A program made the translations under genes and the position numbers. Shown one piece after another: positions 1-10,802 of a stretch of 64,000 nt of DNA. Position 1 is the stretch's first letter. The number at the start of each line of letters is the position of its first letter. Where the stretch lies: the NCBI GenBank assembly GCA_020744425.1, contig JAGMUV010000005.1, positions 186,001 to 250,000 on the forward strand. The letters run 5' to 3'. This DNA is from Dactylonectria macrodidyma (Eukaryota; Ascomycota; Sordariomycetes; Hypocreales; Nectriaceae). The notes below the pieces were generated by a model. That model saw nothing but the letters and a program-made list of their open reading frames with translations, did no database searches and was not told the DNA's origin.

Positions 1-490
1 TATCGAGAATCTTCCTCCATTGGGCGACGGGCATCTCAAGAGTGTCCACGCAGCCAACTACTCCGACGAAGCATACGATGCCGTCTACTGAGCCCAGCAC
101 TCGGGCCGTTTCCTCGACAGCGTCTGATACGGCTTGTTCGTCTGTGACGTCCACCTTGATCGCGTTGATCTTGGCTTGTGGGAACTTGGACCGCAAAGCT
201 TCAATCTCCTTTTGTGACTGCGCGGGGTTGACGTCAAAGATCATGAGCCCGCTGAGACCGTGCTCTAGCAGCGCGTCGCTGGATGCCAGACCCAGAGCTC
301 CAGCTCCGCCGGTGACAATCATGTTCCCTCGCACGGCAAAACGTTCCCTGGCTCCATTGGCAGGGTCAGCTGCGATGGTTGTCGTTGGTGGCGGCGTCAT
401 TGATGTCGAAGAGCCCTCGCTGAGGAGCATCATTGGGACTGCCCTGGCAGTCAAGGCTGCACGGTCAGGTAGTTCGGCGGAGGGAGACAT
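1..490 (-). CDS. SDR-family polyol/sugar dehydrogenase, N-terminal part, cut by window edge
   Basis: The minus strand is open from the ATG at 490 to base 1 and continues outside the window. After a low-complexity leader of about 50 residues (rich in Ser, Thr, Pro), residues 54-67 form the first beta strand and glycine-rich NAD(P) loop TGGAGALG of a classical short-chain dehydrogenase. A second strand with an acidic end (IFDVN) follows, then an Asp-Val region (KVDVTDEQAV) and an incomplete core. The style matches fungal arabinitol or sorbitol dehydrogenases, which oxidise a polyol to a ketose; that assignment is inferred. The frame stays open for about 100 bp upstream of 490, so a longer product from an upstream exon is possible. 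It lies head to head with a sugar-kinase-like gene at 838, which supports a role in polyol use. Confidence 0.75.
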   Translation of the reverse strand, partial: MSPSAELPDRAALTARAVPMMLLSEGSSTSMTPPPTTTIAADPANGARERFAVRGNMIVTGGAGALGLASSDALLEHGLSGLMIFDVNPAQSQKEIEALRSKFPQAKINAIKVDVTDEQAVSDAVEETARVLGSVDGIVCFVGVVGCVDTLEMPVAQWRKILD

Positions 491-837
491 GATCGCGTCG
501 ATGAATTGCAATGACAAGGCAGGTGTGTCAATGTAGATGGATTTGGGAACGATGCGGGTGAGATATGGCGTGTTTTCCTCATTTATCTACCTCAGGCAAT
601 AGAAACAGCAACGTAATCCGAGAGCAATGTGACCCGAGAGTTAACCTGAAGCTTGGAACAGCGCTACGAGGCCACTAAAGTCACCACACTACATCGGAGC
701 ACAGTCACCCGATGCTCTGTTGGCCGATACTTGTGGAGATCCATGCCAAAATCGACTGACCACTCACTACAAAATGCTCCCAGATCCCTGGCACTTAGAC
801 GGATGTTCCCGCTGGGGCAATTGAAGCAAACAAAATT
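491..837. promoter_or_regulatory. Divergent intergenic region between SDR and kinase
   Basis: These 347 bases separate the two divergent genes and probably contain both promoters. No recognisable operator or repeat was seen. Short open frames here overlap on both strands and show no family resemblance. Confidence 0.4.
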
Positions 838-1551
838 ATGGAATCTGTTTACACGACTTTGACAGCGAGGGCTCTGGACATACAGAGACAATCAAGACAA
901 AATTCGCTCACGCGGGTCGTCATAGCTTTTGCTGGGCCTCCCGGATCAGGAAAGTCAACCATTGCTGCCGAAGTGGTCCGTCGAATCAATGCTCAAACGA
1001 ACCATCCCATTGCCGTCGTGCTGCCAATGGACGGATTCCATCACTCAAGAGCATACCTTGACACCCTGCCCAATCGAAACGAGGCTTGTGCTCGACGAGG
1101 GATATACTGGACCTTTGACGCCGACGGGGTGTTGAAGCTGGTGAAGGCGTTGCACAGTTCACGAAGCATAAGTTCAGACGTCATTCTGGCGCCGAGCTTC
1201 GACCACAAGTCCAAAGACCCCGTTGCGGACGCACTTCGTATCGACTCAGAGGCGGAAATCGTCATTGTCGAGGGCAATTGGCTTCTTCTGGATCGCGACC
1301 CCTGGAGGCAGGTTTCCGACTACGTTGATGACACCTGGTTCGTTGACGTAGAACCAAAATTAGCGCGACAGCGCGTTGCGGCCAGACATATCAGGTCTGG
1401 GATTGAGACGAACTGGGAAGCGGCGATCCTCAGGGCGGAGGGGAATGACTTGTTGAATGGAGATGAGGTGCGGACAAATTTGATACGGCCGAACGTCATT
1501 GTACAGAGTGTTGAGGATGAGAAGCATCGAACGAGATGGGAATACAATTAG
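838..1551 (+). CDS. P-loop kinase of the uridine kinase/phosphoribulokinase-like family
   Basis: A single exon of 237 codons. A Walker A loop GPPGSGKST sits at residues 33-41. A DGFHHS motif follows near residue 65 and an RRGxxxTFD block near 85, both typical of the family that includes yeast Yfh7, bacterial pantothenate kinase-like and FrcK-like fructose kinases. The EGNWLLL strand near residue 146 and an Arg-rich lid region (ARQRVAARH) complete the fold. The family transfers phosphate from ATP to small metabolites. The substrate is not readable from sequence. Its neighbours are two SDR dehydrogenases and a sugar porter, so a ketose or pentulose made from a polyol is a reasonable guess. The start at 838 gives a full-length protein with an A-rich upstream context. 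Confidence 0.85.
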   Translation: MESVYTTLTARALDIQRQSRQNSLTRVVIAFAGPPGSGKSTIAAEVVRRINAQTNHPIAVVLPMDGFHHSRAYLDTLPNRNEACARRGIYWTFDADGVLKLVKALHSSRSISSDVILAPSFDHKSKDPVADALRIDSEAEIVIVEGNWLLLDRDPWRQVSDYVDDTWFVDVEPKLARQRVAARHIRSGIETNWEAAILRAEGNDLLNGDEVRTNLIRPNVIVQSVEDEKHRTRWEYN

Positions 1552-2231
1552 TCCGGATGAATTAACTCTTAACCATCATTCGTTTTATTTTTCTCTTATC
1601 ACTTCTTCCATTTTGGTTTGCACTGTAGCACTTCAAGATGTCATCCTATTGTCACGTTTCGTGTTTCATGTTTCTTCAACTTCTAGACTCTTAATAAATA
1701 AAGCTCAAAATTCCGCCCCAGAGCAGCCCTTTACTTCGTTCGAAGTTATTTAGGCAACCCACCTGTAATTCTGTTTAGACTGATACGAATCAATCCACAT
1801 GAAAAAATAGGGCGTCACCTCGTCCCACAACTCTCTCGGCCGACAGCACACCGACGGCTCGGATGGAGCATCGGTTGACAGCGCTCCGATACGAGTCCCC
1901 CCAGTCTGCTCTAAGTCTTCCACCATCATGCGACTTCGGAGCACAGTCGACCATGAGGCGAGCAAGACCCTGTTCGTCCGCTCCAACTCCTGCACCCGAT
2001 TTGATGCATCGGCGGACAATCTTGTCTACCCCGTTTATTCCACCCCATGGGGATCCTGCCAGCGTCTGAATGGGTTTAGCCCATGGCTCCCCGGGTCCAT
2101 CAGCTCTCCGGAATTTCGAGTCGTCCCTTAGGACTATATATGTTGCTCGTGCCGGCGTTATTCCTACCTCGCCAATCAGCCTTGCATGCCACAGACGCCT
2201 TATCATAAATATTCCTTGAGAACGCAATATC
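1552..2231. other. Intergenic region, kinase terminator side and transporter promoter
   Basis: These 680 bases hold no supported gene. The first 200 bases are T-rich and likely the kinase 3' UTR. Open frames at 1750-2308 on the minus strand have no recognisable domain. One TCGGCCGA palindrome lies at 1836-1843. Confidence 0.5.
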
Positions 2232-4218
2232 ATGGCTGGACCTGGCGGAGTCTCTCCTGCAGGAGGAGTTGAAATCTCATATGGTGAAGCAGGTTTGTAG
2301 GGCACCACCGTCTCAAGGCACGAGAGCTAACAGCGTCTAGGTTACAAAGGCCTCGTCAGAGAGCCTTACATCTTTTTCTTGGCATGCTTTGCTAGTATCG
2401 GTGGCGTCTTGTTCGGGTAAGTTCGGTATCATTGCCTGCAAGACTTCAATTAACCGAAACAGCTATGACCAGGGTGTCATCAGTGGTGTATTGGTAATGA
2501 ACAATTTTGTCCGTTTACCATCTTCTCCCACAACACTTTGACGCTAACTGTTTCCTAGGCCAAACAGTTTCCTCTCTTGGCGAGTGATGATACTCTACAA
2601 GGATGGATGGTTGCCGTTCTCACGCTGGGAGCCATGTTTGGTGCTCTCGTCAACGGGCCTATTGCCGATCGCTTGTCCCGAAGATGGTCCATCCTTCTTG
2701 CTAACATCATCTTTCTCATCGGTTCAATCATCCAGGCAGCCTCTGTCAACATCCCCATGATGTTTGTTGGCCGTTTCATCGCTGGTCTTTCTGTCGGTCA
2801 GCTCTCCATGGTGGTACCCTTGTATCTTAGTGAGCTGGCACCTCCCAATCTTCGCGGCAGTCTCGTTGCAATGCAGCAGCTCGGCATCACTGTTGGAATC
2901 ATGGTTGCGTTCTGGCTTGATTACGGTACTCAACATATCGGAGGCACCGGGGATGGCCAGTCGCCTGTGGCTTGGCGCTTTCCCCTTGCTTTCCAGTGTG
3001 TCCCTTCAATGATCCTAGCTGGCGGCACCTTTTTCTTGCCCTACTCGCCTCGATGGCTAGTGATGAAGGGTAAGTGTTTCTACGATAAATTTACATGGAC
3101 TATGCTCACATGTTTCTAGATCGCGAAGAAGAAGCGCGGGCAACCTTGATTCGCATTCGCCGAGTCCCAGCTACGGACGACCGCATTCGATTGGAGCTCC
3201 TTGAGATCAAGGCAGCTGCCTTGTTTGATCAAGAGACAACTGCGATCATGTACCCAGGCATCGTATCACCTTTCAAGCTTGCCTTTGAGAGATACAAGTC
3301 GCTCTTCACCGTTCGCCATCTCAACCGTCGATTGATCATTGCTTGTCTCCTTCAAATCATCCAGCAGTTCACCGGTAATTATTTGTCCTTTTCCAAGATC
3401 TACTTGTGTGGCTAAGTTTGGTCAGGAATCAATGCCATTATCTACTACGCGCCTCAGATCTTCCGTAAAATTGGACTGTCCGGCAACTCGATTGACCTTC
3501 TTGCAACCGGCGTCGTTGGTGTGATCAATTTCTTCTCCACGATCCCAGCCATCATGTTCATGGATCGTTGGGGCCGCAAGAAGGTTCTCATCATCGGTGC
3601 TATTGGAATGGGCGTTTCTCAACTCATCGTCGGTACTATCTCTGCCGTCTACAAAGACGCCTTAGCAGATCATCCCGCAGCCGGATGGGCGTCAGCTGTC
3701 TTCATTTGGATATACATCTCCAACTTTGCTTTTAGCATTGGATGTGTCAACTGGATCATGCCGTCTGAGATTTTCCCACTTGGTGTTCGATCACAGGCGG
3801 TAGGCGTGGCCATCGGAACGAACTGGTTAAGCAACGTAAGGAATCCAAAATCCTCGCTACAATTCGGATACTGATTGCTTCTAGTTTATCGTCGCTCTCA
3901 TCACGCCCCGCATGCTGTCTGCCATTGAATTTGGCACATTTTACTTCTTCTTTGGTAAGATCTCTCCGTGGCGGATCACTTGACAATGGCTAATTTTCAG
4001 CTTTCTGTCTTTTCCTTGGCGTGTGGGTCTTTTTCTTCGTCCCTGAGACCAAGGGGGTCAGGATTGAGGAAATGGACGAGCTGTTTGGTGGAAACCAAGG
4101 TGTGGAGGATATGGAGAGAATCACCGATATCCGACTTCGGCTTGGAATTGTGGCTGCGGAAGTGAACAAACCCAAGGCCAGACATGATGTTTCTATGGAC
4201 GAAGTGGAGAGAGTCTGA
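2232..4218 (+). CDS. MFS sugar/polyol porter (quinate/hexose permease type), 8 exons
   Basis: Exons reconstructed as 2232-2292, 2341-2416, 2463-2508, 2559-3069, 3120-3374, 3426-3835, 3885-3954 and 4001-4218, giving 548 residues, the usual length for the sugar porter family. Visible family marks are GVLFGYDQG in TM1, the loop 2-3 motif [15 protein letters not shown] after TM6, [14 protein letters not shown] in TM7, DRWGRKKVL, and PETKG after TM12. It is a plasma-membrane transporter, most likely a proton symporter for a monosaccharide, polyol or quinate-like acid. It lies between a metabolic kinase and a Zn2Cys6 regulator on the same strand, so it probably supplies the substrate of this group. 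The third intron uses an unusual donor (GTCCGT), chosen because it preserves MNNFAKQFP. Confidence 0.88.
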
Positions 4219-4765
4219 GTACCAGTGATACTTCTGTCTACAAGTTCCTGCTGCTAGCCGGTTGCCTTCAATAGCAATGTATAGAGGTTGTAGAGTAAAC
4301 CAGAACGGAGAGTCGACTCAGAATAGTAAGCTATTAGATTTCGAAATCCAAATTACTGATTACGACTCAAATGTCTTGACCCTGTGCCATTAGGCGGTGG
4401 TGAGACTCTTGAGTTACTTACATCACACCGTCTTCCATACCATTATAAACATACAATCATGTCCAATGCGCTCATGTTCCAAGACGGTCCGGCCACCACC
4501 TGCGTCTGCAAATGCACTGACTTTATCCCCGCAGTCAGCAAGATCCACTCAACCATCGGCCTTGTCCAATCTCAAGGAGTGTTTAAAAGTTGGGGTTATC
4601 CACATCGGCCTGCTGTGCTCCGACGCTACCCCACATGAATTCATCCAGAGAACGAAGGCGATTCACGTGAGAGATTGGTGTTTCAGTGCACCTTCAGGTC
4701 GGTATCTGACATCTTGCAGGTGCTTAGCAAAGGCTGTCTGTATGTGTAGGTGACCCATTATCAGG
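4219..4765. promoter_or_regulatory. Intergenic region upstream of Zn2Cys6 regulator
   Basis: These 547 bases separate two same-strand genes. The frames 4384-4638 and 4397-4753 look like chance frames. No operator-like palindrome was recognised. Confidence 0.4.
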
Positions 4766-6995
4766 ATGGGTCCCCCTAGACGATCTCGGTCGCCGGCCCA
4801 GTCCCAATCCCGAGCTTGTCTCAACTGCCAGAAGCGAAAGAGCCGCTGCTTGCTAAGCCGGAATGGCGGAGGACCTTGCTCCTATTGCTCTCGGACGGGC
4901 AAGACCTGCAGCTTTGTCAACCCCCCGGATCGAACACCCCTGACTCGCAGGAATCTTGATGCAGCTGAGCTTCGATGCGTGCAGCTGCAATCACTGCTGC
5001 AATCTCTACATCCCCACTTGGATATTGATGCAGCCATTGCAAATTTCGACAGCAATGGCCCGAATAATCCGCCGAATCTCGACTTTGAGGATACCCAGGC
5101 AGAGATTGAAGCAGACCAGGATCAGCCGGCCCACGAATTCGAATGGCACGAGTCGGCATTGCCGATACACTCGGGTTCTCCTGCAGGGGACTTGAGGATG
5201 AAGGACGGCATGGCAACACTCTCTACTCTCGATGCAGGATATCTCGGTAGGTAGCCGATGGACTCAATCAGGGACAACACTAACACCATCACCATCATCA
5301 TAGGAAGTAGCTCAGGCTCCAACTTGCTTCAAGAAATCGCCTCTATGCTCCCAGAGCTCGCCACACCAAGTGTCTCTAGCGAACACCACAGCAACAACTC
5401 GCCTGGAACATGGCGGTCTCGCAGAGCCCCTGAAAACATTCTCGATCCTCCCGGCCTTGCTTCTTCAGCCATCACCGGCCATCTCATTGACGCCTACTTT
5501 TTATTCTACAATGTATCTTACCCGATACTCCACGAAAGAACGTTCCGAGAGAAGGTAGCTAGTCGGCAGCAACGAAGGTCCAAGTCTTCTTGGAATGTCA
5601 TCTACTTTATGGTACTGGCAGTTGGGCATTGGATATCCACGACAGATGCACATCATGAACAGTCAAAGTATTACTCGGCTGCGCGATCGTATTTGTCGAT
5701 CCAGATGCTTGAGTCTGGCACAGTAGAGACGGTGCAAGCATTCTTGCTGATGGGAAACTATCTCCAGAAAATCGATCGACCCAACACCGGCTACAATTTC
5801 GTAGGAATAGCATACAAGATGGCTTTGGGCCTTGGAATGCACAGGGAAACCCCAGGGGTCGAAGACAACATTGGCCACGAGCGTCGCCGTCAGCTGTTCT
5901 GGACTGTCTATTGCTTTGACAGTGGATTTAACATCACAACCGGACGGCCGCCCAATGTGTCAGAGGGCGTTGTTGATACGCGAATCCCCCTCAACATACA
6001 AGACAAGGTAATTTTGCACCCTCAATGCTGCTCTTGGTGTTAATGACTTCAAGGATCTCCCTCTCATCTCACCGGTTCCAGCACCGGTAGATTGTCCAAC
6101 CACGCTGTCTGCGATCATCGCACAAGCACAATTAGCCAGACTTGCCAATGTGCTGTATCACGAATTTTTGCTGGCCAAGACGGTAAACGCGAAACTTGAA
6201 TATCAAGTCGCTGAAGCCACGGAACGCAACCTAACCTCGTGGCGCCAAAATCTGCCTAGCTACTTTACATCACCTGATGTCCCAACCTGGTTCCTCGGCC
6301 CCCGCGCCGTCGTGCTCTGGAAGGAACAAAATCTACGCATCATTCTATGGCGAGGGAGCACGCGCTATCATAGCTTTCTTCCAAGCAAAATGGACGCAGA
6401 AAAGCGCTGTCTCGAGGTTGCCATGCAAAGCATCCACGATATTGCAACATTCTGCCGAGCTGACGATGGTATTCTACACCTGGGCATTGCGTGGTATGCA
6501 ACATATTTCCTGTTCCAGGCCGCGTTAGTTCTTGAGGCTAGCTATCTCGACAAGGAGAACCAGCAGCGCTCTGATGATGAAACGGCCATCTGGCAGGTGG
6601 TGGTTGCTGAAGCCCGTGAGTGTCTGGTGACGCTTTCTCAGAAGAGCAAGTCGGCGAGTCGTTGCTTGGAGGTGTTAGACCTCATCCATAGGAGAACTCA
6701 AACGCGGAATATCATAGAACACGGGCATACTGCAGCCCATCCTGGGGAATTATTAGGAGGATATCAACCGCAGCAACCACTGCCAGTCGACGCGGAGGCT
6801 GCAACTATCGTTGGCGGGGTTGGAAGTGAATGTCCTGTTCCAGTCAACGAGTTTGGTCTGTATGACGATACTTCCGACTTAACTCTGCGGATGATACTTG
6901 ACCAAACGCCATGGGGTTACCTGGATAATACTCCAATGGATGCGATGTTCAATGACTGGATTTATCCGCAATTCGAGCTGCAGAATGACAGTTGA
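4766..6995 (+). CDS. Zn2Cys6 fungal transcription factor, 3 exons
   Basis: Exons 4766-5246, 5304-6007 and 6054-6995 give 708 residues. The N-terminal binuclear zinc cluster uses Cys18, 21, 28, 38, 41 and 48 (C-x2-C-x6-C-x9-C-x2-C-x6-C), preceded by an Arg-rich stretch. The middle carries the Fungal_trans region: YFLFYNVSYPILHE around the second exon, then GIAYKMALGLGMHRE and the RRRLFWTVYCFD-like segment (RRRQLFWTVYCFDSG). The C-terminal part is acidic. It should act in the nucleus as a regulator that binds CGG half-sites. It is flanked by a sugar porter and an SDR reductase, so it is the obvious candidate local regulator of the polyol group. The first intron contains an in-frame GTAGGTAG donor region that explains the break between the two long frames. 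Confidence 0.9.
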
Positions 6996-7100
6996 TTAAC
7001 AAAACAAAACTTCATCTCGGGTTCAGTAATCGCTTTGCATTTTGAATCCCATATCATTGATCGTCCATTGTTCTATATTGCTTAAGACGTGGTTTCTATT

Positions 7101-8149
7101 CTAGGGTAAAACGTAGCCGCCGTCAATCAGTACATCGCTTCCAGTCATGTATGTAGACGCATCACTGGCAAGATATAGATAAAGACCCTTGATCTCCTTG
7201 ACATGGCCTTGCCTTCCAAGCGATGACATGCGATAGGCCTCGTTGAGCGCCGCAGGACCGGCACCCATCTTGGTATCGAAGAATCCTGGTGAGACAATAT
7301 TGACGCGGGCGAACTCGCGCCATTCGCGAGCCAGAGATTTGCCAAAGTGAGTGACAAAGGCTTTGGTACTGTTGTAGATTGGTTGGTCGACGGGCACGTT
7401 GACGATGTGTGCGCTCATGCTAGATGTGATGATGAGGTTGCCTGCTCCTTGGCGTTGGAAGACTTCGCCGGCATACTTAGCACAATACACGACTCCGTTG
7501 ACTACGAGATAGTTAGCTCTCTATGCAACACACCATGTGGCACGATTTGCAGGGTTTGACTGACCATTCACAGACATCTGCTTATTGAATTCGTCTAGAG
7601 TTTGCTCTAGAATGGGCTTTGAAATCGCCATGCCTAGAAATTTCTCAGATCTCGGTTCTTGGAGAAGGTGGGGGCACTTGGACTTACCAGCGTTGGCCAC
7701 AAAGACATCGATTCTTCCGAAATCCTTGACGACCTCGGCAATGGTGTTTTGCACTTGCTCAGCGTTTGAGACTGTGGCAAGTATATTAGTTTATGCTGTG
7801 CAAAAAATGGCAATGCACGTACCATCGACTTTGTAAGCAGCAGTCTTGACGCCGTGCTGTGTTCCGATTTCCTTTGCCTTTGCAACAGCGGCATCGTTTC
7901 TGCTTCGCATCAGACAATGGTTCCTCGAATATCTGCGATGCGCACTTACGAATTATACCAGAAAACAACATGCGCATTAGCCTCAGCCATGGCCTCTGCA
8001 ACGGCAAGGCCCAGACCGTCAGCAGCGCCCGTAACAACCACGACCTTGCCCGTCAACTTGAACTGCTCGAGGACGTTGGAGGGGGTGTTGGGGAAAGGCC
8101 GAGGGAATCCGTCCCGGACCTTGAAGCAATCCTCTATTGTCATAGACAT
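7101..8149 (-). CDS. SDR reductase, L-xylulose/sorbose reductase type, 5 exons
   Basis: Reading from 8149 down, exons are 8149-7950, 7899-7823, 7771-7688, 7633-7565 and 7501-7101, giving 276 residues, a normal classical-SDR size. The cofactor loop TGAADGLG is at residues 40-47, NAG follows the fourth strand, the catalytic Ser lies near 173 in ITSSMS, and the YNSTK pair is Tyr186/Lys190. The C-terminus ends with GSDVLIDGGYVLP, the usual SDR ending. Relatives interconvert ketoses and polyols with NADP(H) in the cytosol (sorbose reductase, L-xylulose reductase, mannitol dehydrogenase types). The exact substrate is uncertain. It faces the Zn2Cys6 gene tail to tail (106 bases apart) and closes the polyol group. 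Confidence 0.88.
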
Positions 8150-8626
8150 GGTGGTGGTGTATGGGTAGTGATCGTGTCGGGTTTAATACAGCTTCAGGAT
8201 TTTTACTTCTCAAAATGTACTATGCGAGCTTCTCAAGCCATTTTATACTGAGCCTGCTTCCCATCTCAAGGCCATTCTGGGACAAGCAAAACCCCACTTG
8301 TCGGAGCTCTGTGCCCCGACTTGCGGAGAGTGACGCACATTTGGATGGGCGGATTTACCGCAAAGGCCACAAACGCGAACACATATGCAAATCCAACGCA
8401 CGAGACGCCGACAAATAAGATACTGCTGACAAGTGTCTCCAATCGTTTTCCTTTTGTCAACTATCGGCGTATTGTGGCCCGAGTCAGCTCCTCAACGAAT
8501 TCTGATTCTAACCCCGCAAATCATTGCACCAGACGGAATGTCCACTTCTGGAGGCTAGGTCAGTGGAGCCACTGTTTTGGAGTAGCTCATTGATGCGCTT
8601 ATTACGGTATGAGTCCCTTACGAGTA
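8150..8626. promoter_or_regulatory. Upstream region of SDR reductase, up to transposon insertion
   Basis: These 477 bases contain the promoter of the minus-strand reductase. The transposon inserted at a TA 477 bases from its start codon. No other gene is supported. Confidence 0.4.
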
Positions 8627-8672
8627 ACGTATGTGATAAGCGAGTGTCCCGGATAAGCGAGTGTCCCATAAA
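8627..8672 (+). repeat. Left terminal inverted repeat of Pogo-like element
   Basis: Begins ACGTATGTGATAAGCGAGTG directly after the TA. It contains two copies of GATAAGCGAGTGTCC, which could be paired transposase-binding boxes. Confidence 0.92.
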
Positions 8673-8747
8673 TTCTAACCTTTAAGACAGGATCGAAGAT
8701 AAAAACATAATAACGCATTCAATCAATCTAGTTTAATCGCTATACTC

Positions 8748-10388
8748 TTATTTAGACGTCTTAATAATAACCTCACAGGTTCTCGCATTATGACCGGTCT
8801 TTCCGCACGTTCTACAGCGCCTTTCCCTCGGTCGCGCTAACCCTCTTCAGCCACCACTTCTTGACAATTCGGCCTCTATCTGCGTATTGATATCCATCTG
8901 ATTAATCGCTTCCCTCCCCTTATCTAGAGTCATCTTCCCTCTATTCTGCAGGCGGGTTCTTTTTGCTCTGCGCCGCTTACTAAGGGCCTCATTTAACTAT
9001 TAAAGGATCTACATCTCAGACTTTAATAATGCTATCTTATGCATTATTGCTTTCGTTCCCTTAGTCAATGACTTAACAGCCTTAAGAATAGATGCCGGGG
9101 AGCTACTCTGATGCCTCCTAATTCGTCTTTCAAGGTATTCAGACTGAGAGCTAGCTTCGAGAACTATCTTAGGGGTCTTTAAGACCCAAGGGTCCGGGAG
9201 GCTGGCCTCCTCCTCGACAGGCGTTAGAGTCCGTAGCTGCACATTAAGCTTTAATATAACACTTTCCGGGTCTAAAGGAATAAGTCCAGCTCCTCTAAAA
9301 CCTCCCTTAATATTACTTTTTATCATAGTAGCCTGATAGGCAGTGTAAAAGGCTGGGAAGAACTCAGTCTTTAAAACGTGGGTTATAGAGCATTTAATTA
9401 ATTGCTCAATTTCTTAACCATAGGCTTTCTTAAGCAGCCTAAAGCACCTGACATCAAGAGGCTGAATCAGATAAGATGAGTAAGGCAGTATACAAAGCGT
9501 AATAATATAATTATCTTCGCAATATTTCTTAAAGTTAACCGAGTGATGACTTTCATGCCCATCGAGAATCAGAAGACAATAGCGACCGGTTAAGCAGGCC
9601 TTTATATGCTGATCAAAGTGCTTTAGCCACTCAAGACCTATCTTATTATCAGTCCAGCCATTTTAAGTCATAGCAATAGCCCAATCGCCTAGGAGGTTAC
9701 TTTCTTAGTACCAGTTAGCAAAGTAATATTAGCCCGCAACCACGATAAACGGCTAGATCGCCCAGCCTTCCGCATTAATTGCCTGAATGACTGTAACCCA
9801 TTCCCGGTTTCTAGGCTAGACTGATTTTAGGTTTCCACACCTTTCTACGCCTATAACAACCATTCCGCTTACAATAAGGCCCATCATAAAGCCAGTCTCA
9901 TCAAAGTTATAAATATCAGCAAGGTCAATACCATATTTCACGATTATATTCTCCACGAGCCTAAACTAGTTACAAATAATGGCCGGATCTTTGCATTTAG
10001 CCCTCTGATAGTCATATTTATGAAAAAAACGCGTCTTAAGCTCTTAGTATCGCCTAACGAAGTTAGAAGCCCAGCGCTTGCCGACAGGTGACGCATCGCA
10101 GTTAGCGAGCAGTCGGTTAGCCATTTCTTCAACACCACGCAGTCGCGGGGGAAACCCTCGCGAATCTAGGTCGAGAATGAACTGAATAATGATCTGTTCC
10201 TCTAGATCAGACAGCTTACGTGATTTAGTAATGGTATCGCGTTAAGAAAGAATGCCCTTCTGTCAGCGACCAAGCTTTTTTTTACAGACTTAGTAGATTG
10301 ATGCAGCGCGTTGAATGCTTAGTTTTGGGTCATTTTGAAGGGCTTGAAGAGCAAGAAGGATATTTGCCTCTTCATTTAATTAAGACAT
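8748..10388 (-). pseudogene. Pogo-type transposase, RIP-inactivated
   Basis: One uninterrupted reading phase of 547 codons runs from ATG 10388 to TAA 8748, broken by about 16 in-frame stop codons and, as far as I can see, no frameshift. Stops fall where relatives have Gln, Arg or Trp (CAA to TAA, CAG to TAG, CGA to TGA, TGG to TAG), as expected from C-to-T changes by RIP. In order it shows an N-terminal psq-type helix-turn-helix, a CENP-B-like region with GKRWASNFVRRY, then catalytic blocks NFDETGF, LLILDGHESHH and IQPLDV, so all three acidic catalytic positions remain. The C-terminal tail has a basic region and a CRTCGKTGHNARTC zinc-knuckle-like motif. Residues 9009-9326 form the longest stop-free piece. 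The gene is not functional. Confidence 0.9.
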
Positions 10389-10440
10389 CTTGGATGGTTG
10401 AGATATTAATGATCGGATGAAAAGTGAAGAGGTTGAAGGA

Positions 10441-10486
10441 TTTATGGGACACTCGCTTATCCAGGACACTCGCTTATCACATACGT
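10441..10486 (-). repeat. Right terminal inverted repeat of Pogo-like element
   Basis: Reverse complement of the left end with one difference (T instead of C at the junction of the two internal boxes), followed by the second TA. Confidence 0.92.
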
Positions 10487-10802
10487 TAAGGGATTCTGTA
10501 ATTGAATCGCGTTTCCACCAGAAGACCAGCCATCACGAGGTTTACACTATCACAGCGAAATAACACTCACCAAACAACACAACATAATTGAAACAGGTTC
10601 GATTCGCTTCAATAACAGCATTATATAAGTAACTATCATCGCAGTTAAGGGCTACAAATAAAGCAATAGGAAAAACACCATCTTGCTAAGGACTACGGGT
10701 CTCTCATTCTCAACTGAATACTGGGTATTGATTGTGAACAGAGAATCCGTAACCTCTGTGATAAATCATGTACAAAGTGGTGCCTTCACTTCTGCTGCCG
10801 GC
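10487..10802. other. Intergenic region downstream of OPT transporter
   Basis: These 316 bases hold no supported gene. They are the 3' side of the minus-strand OPT gene and the flank of the transposon. Confidence 0.4.

Larger units (their letters stand above)
8627..10486. mobile_element. Pogo/Fot1-like DNA transposon, 1860 bp, TA target site
   Basis: The element is bounded by TA at 8625-8626 and 10487-10488. Its inverted ends begin ACGTATGTGATAAGCGAGTG and match for about 46 bases with one mismatch (8627-8672 against 10486-10441). Inside each end the box GATAAGCGAGTGTCC occurs twice in tandem, offset by 16 bases. The only coding content is a broken transposase on the minus strand. TA duplication plus a DDD transposase with CENP-B/HTH domains places it in the Tc1/mariner superfamily, Pogo branch. 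Confidence 0.93.

Noticed and set aside
42..536. 164-codon plus-strand frame
   Set aside because: It is antisense to an SDR gene with a clear cofactor-binding loop; the plus product has no domain.
1836..1843. Extra TCGGCCGA copy outside the oxygenase block
   Set aside because: One copy is within chance expectation for 64 kb and lies in an unrelated intergenic region, so it was not added to the proposed regulon.
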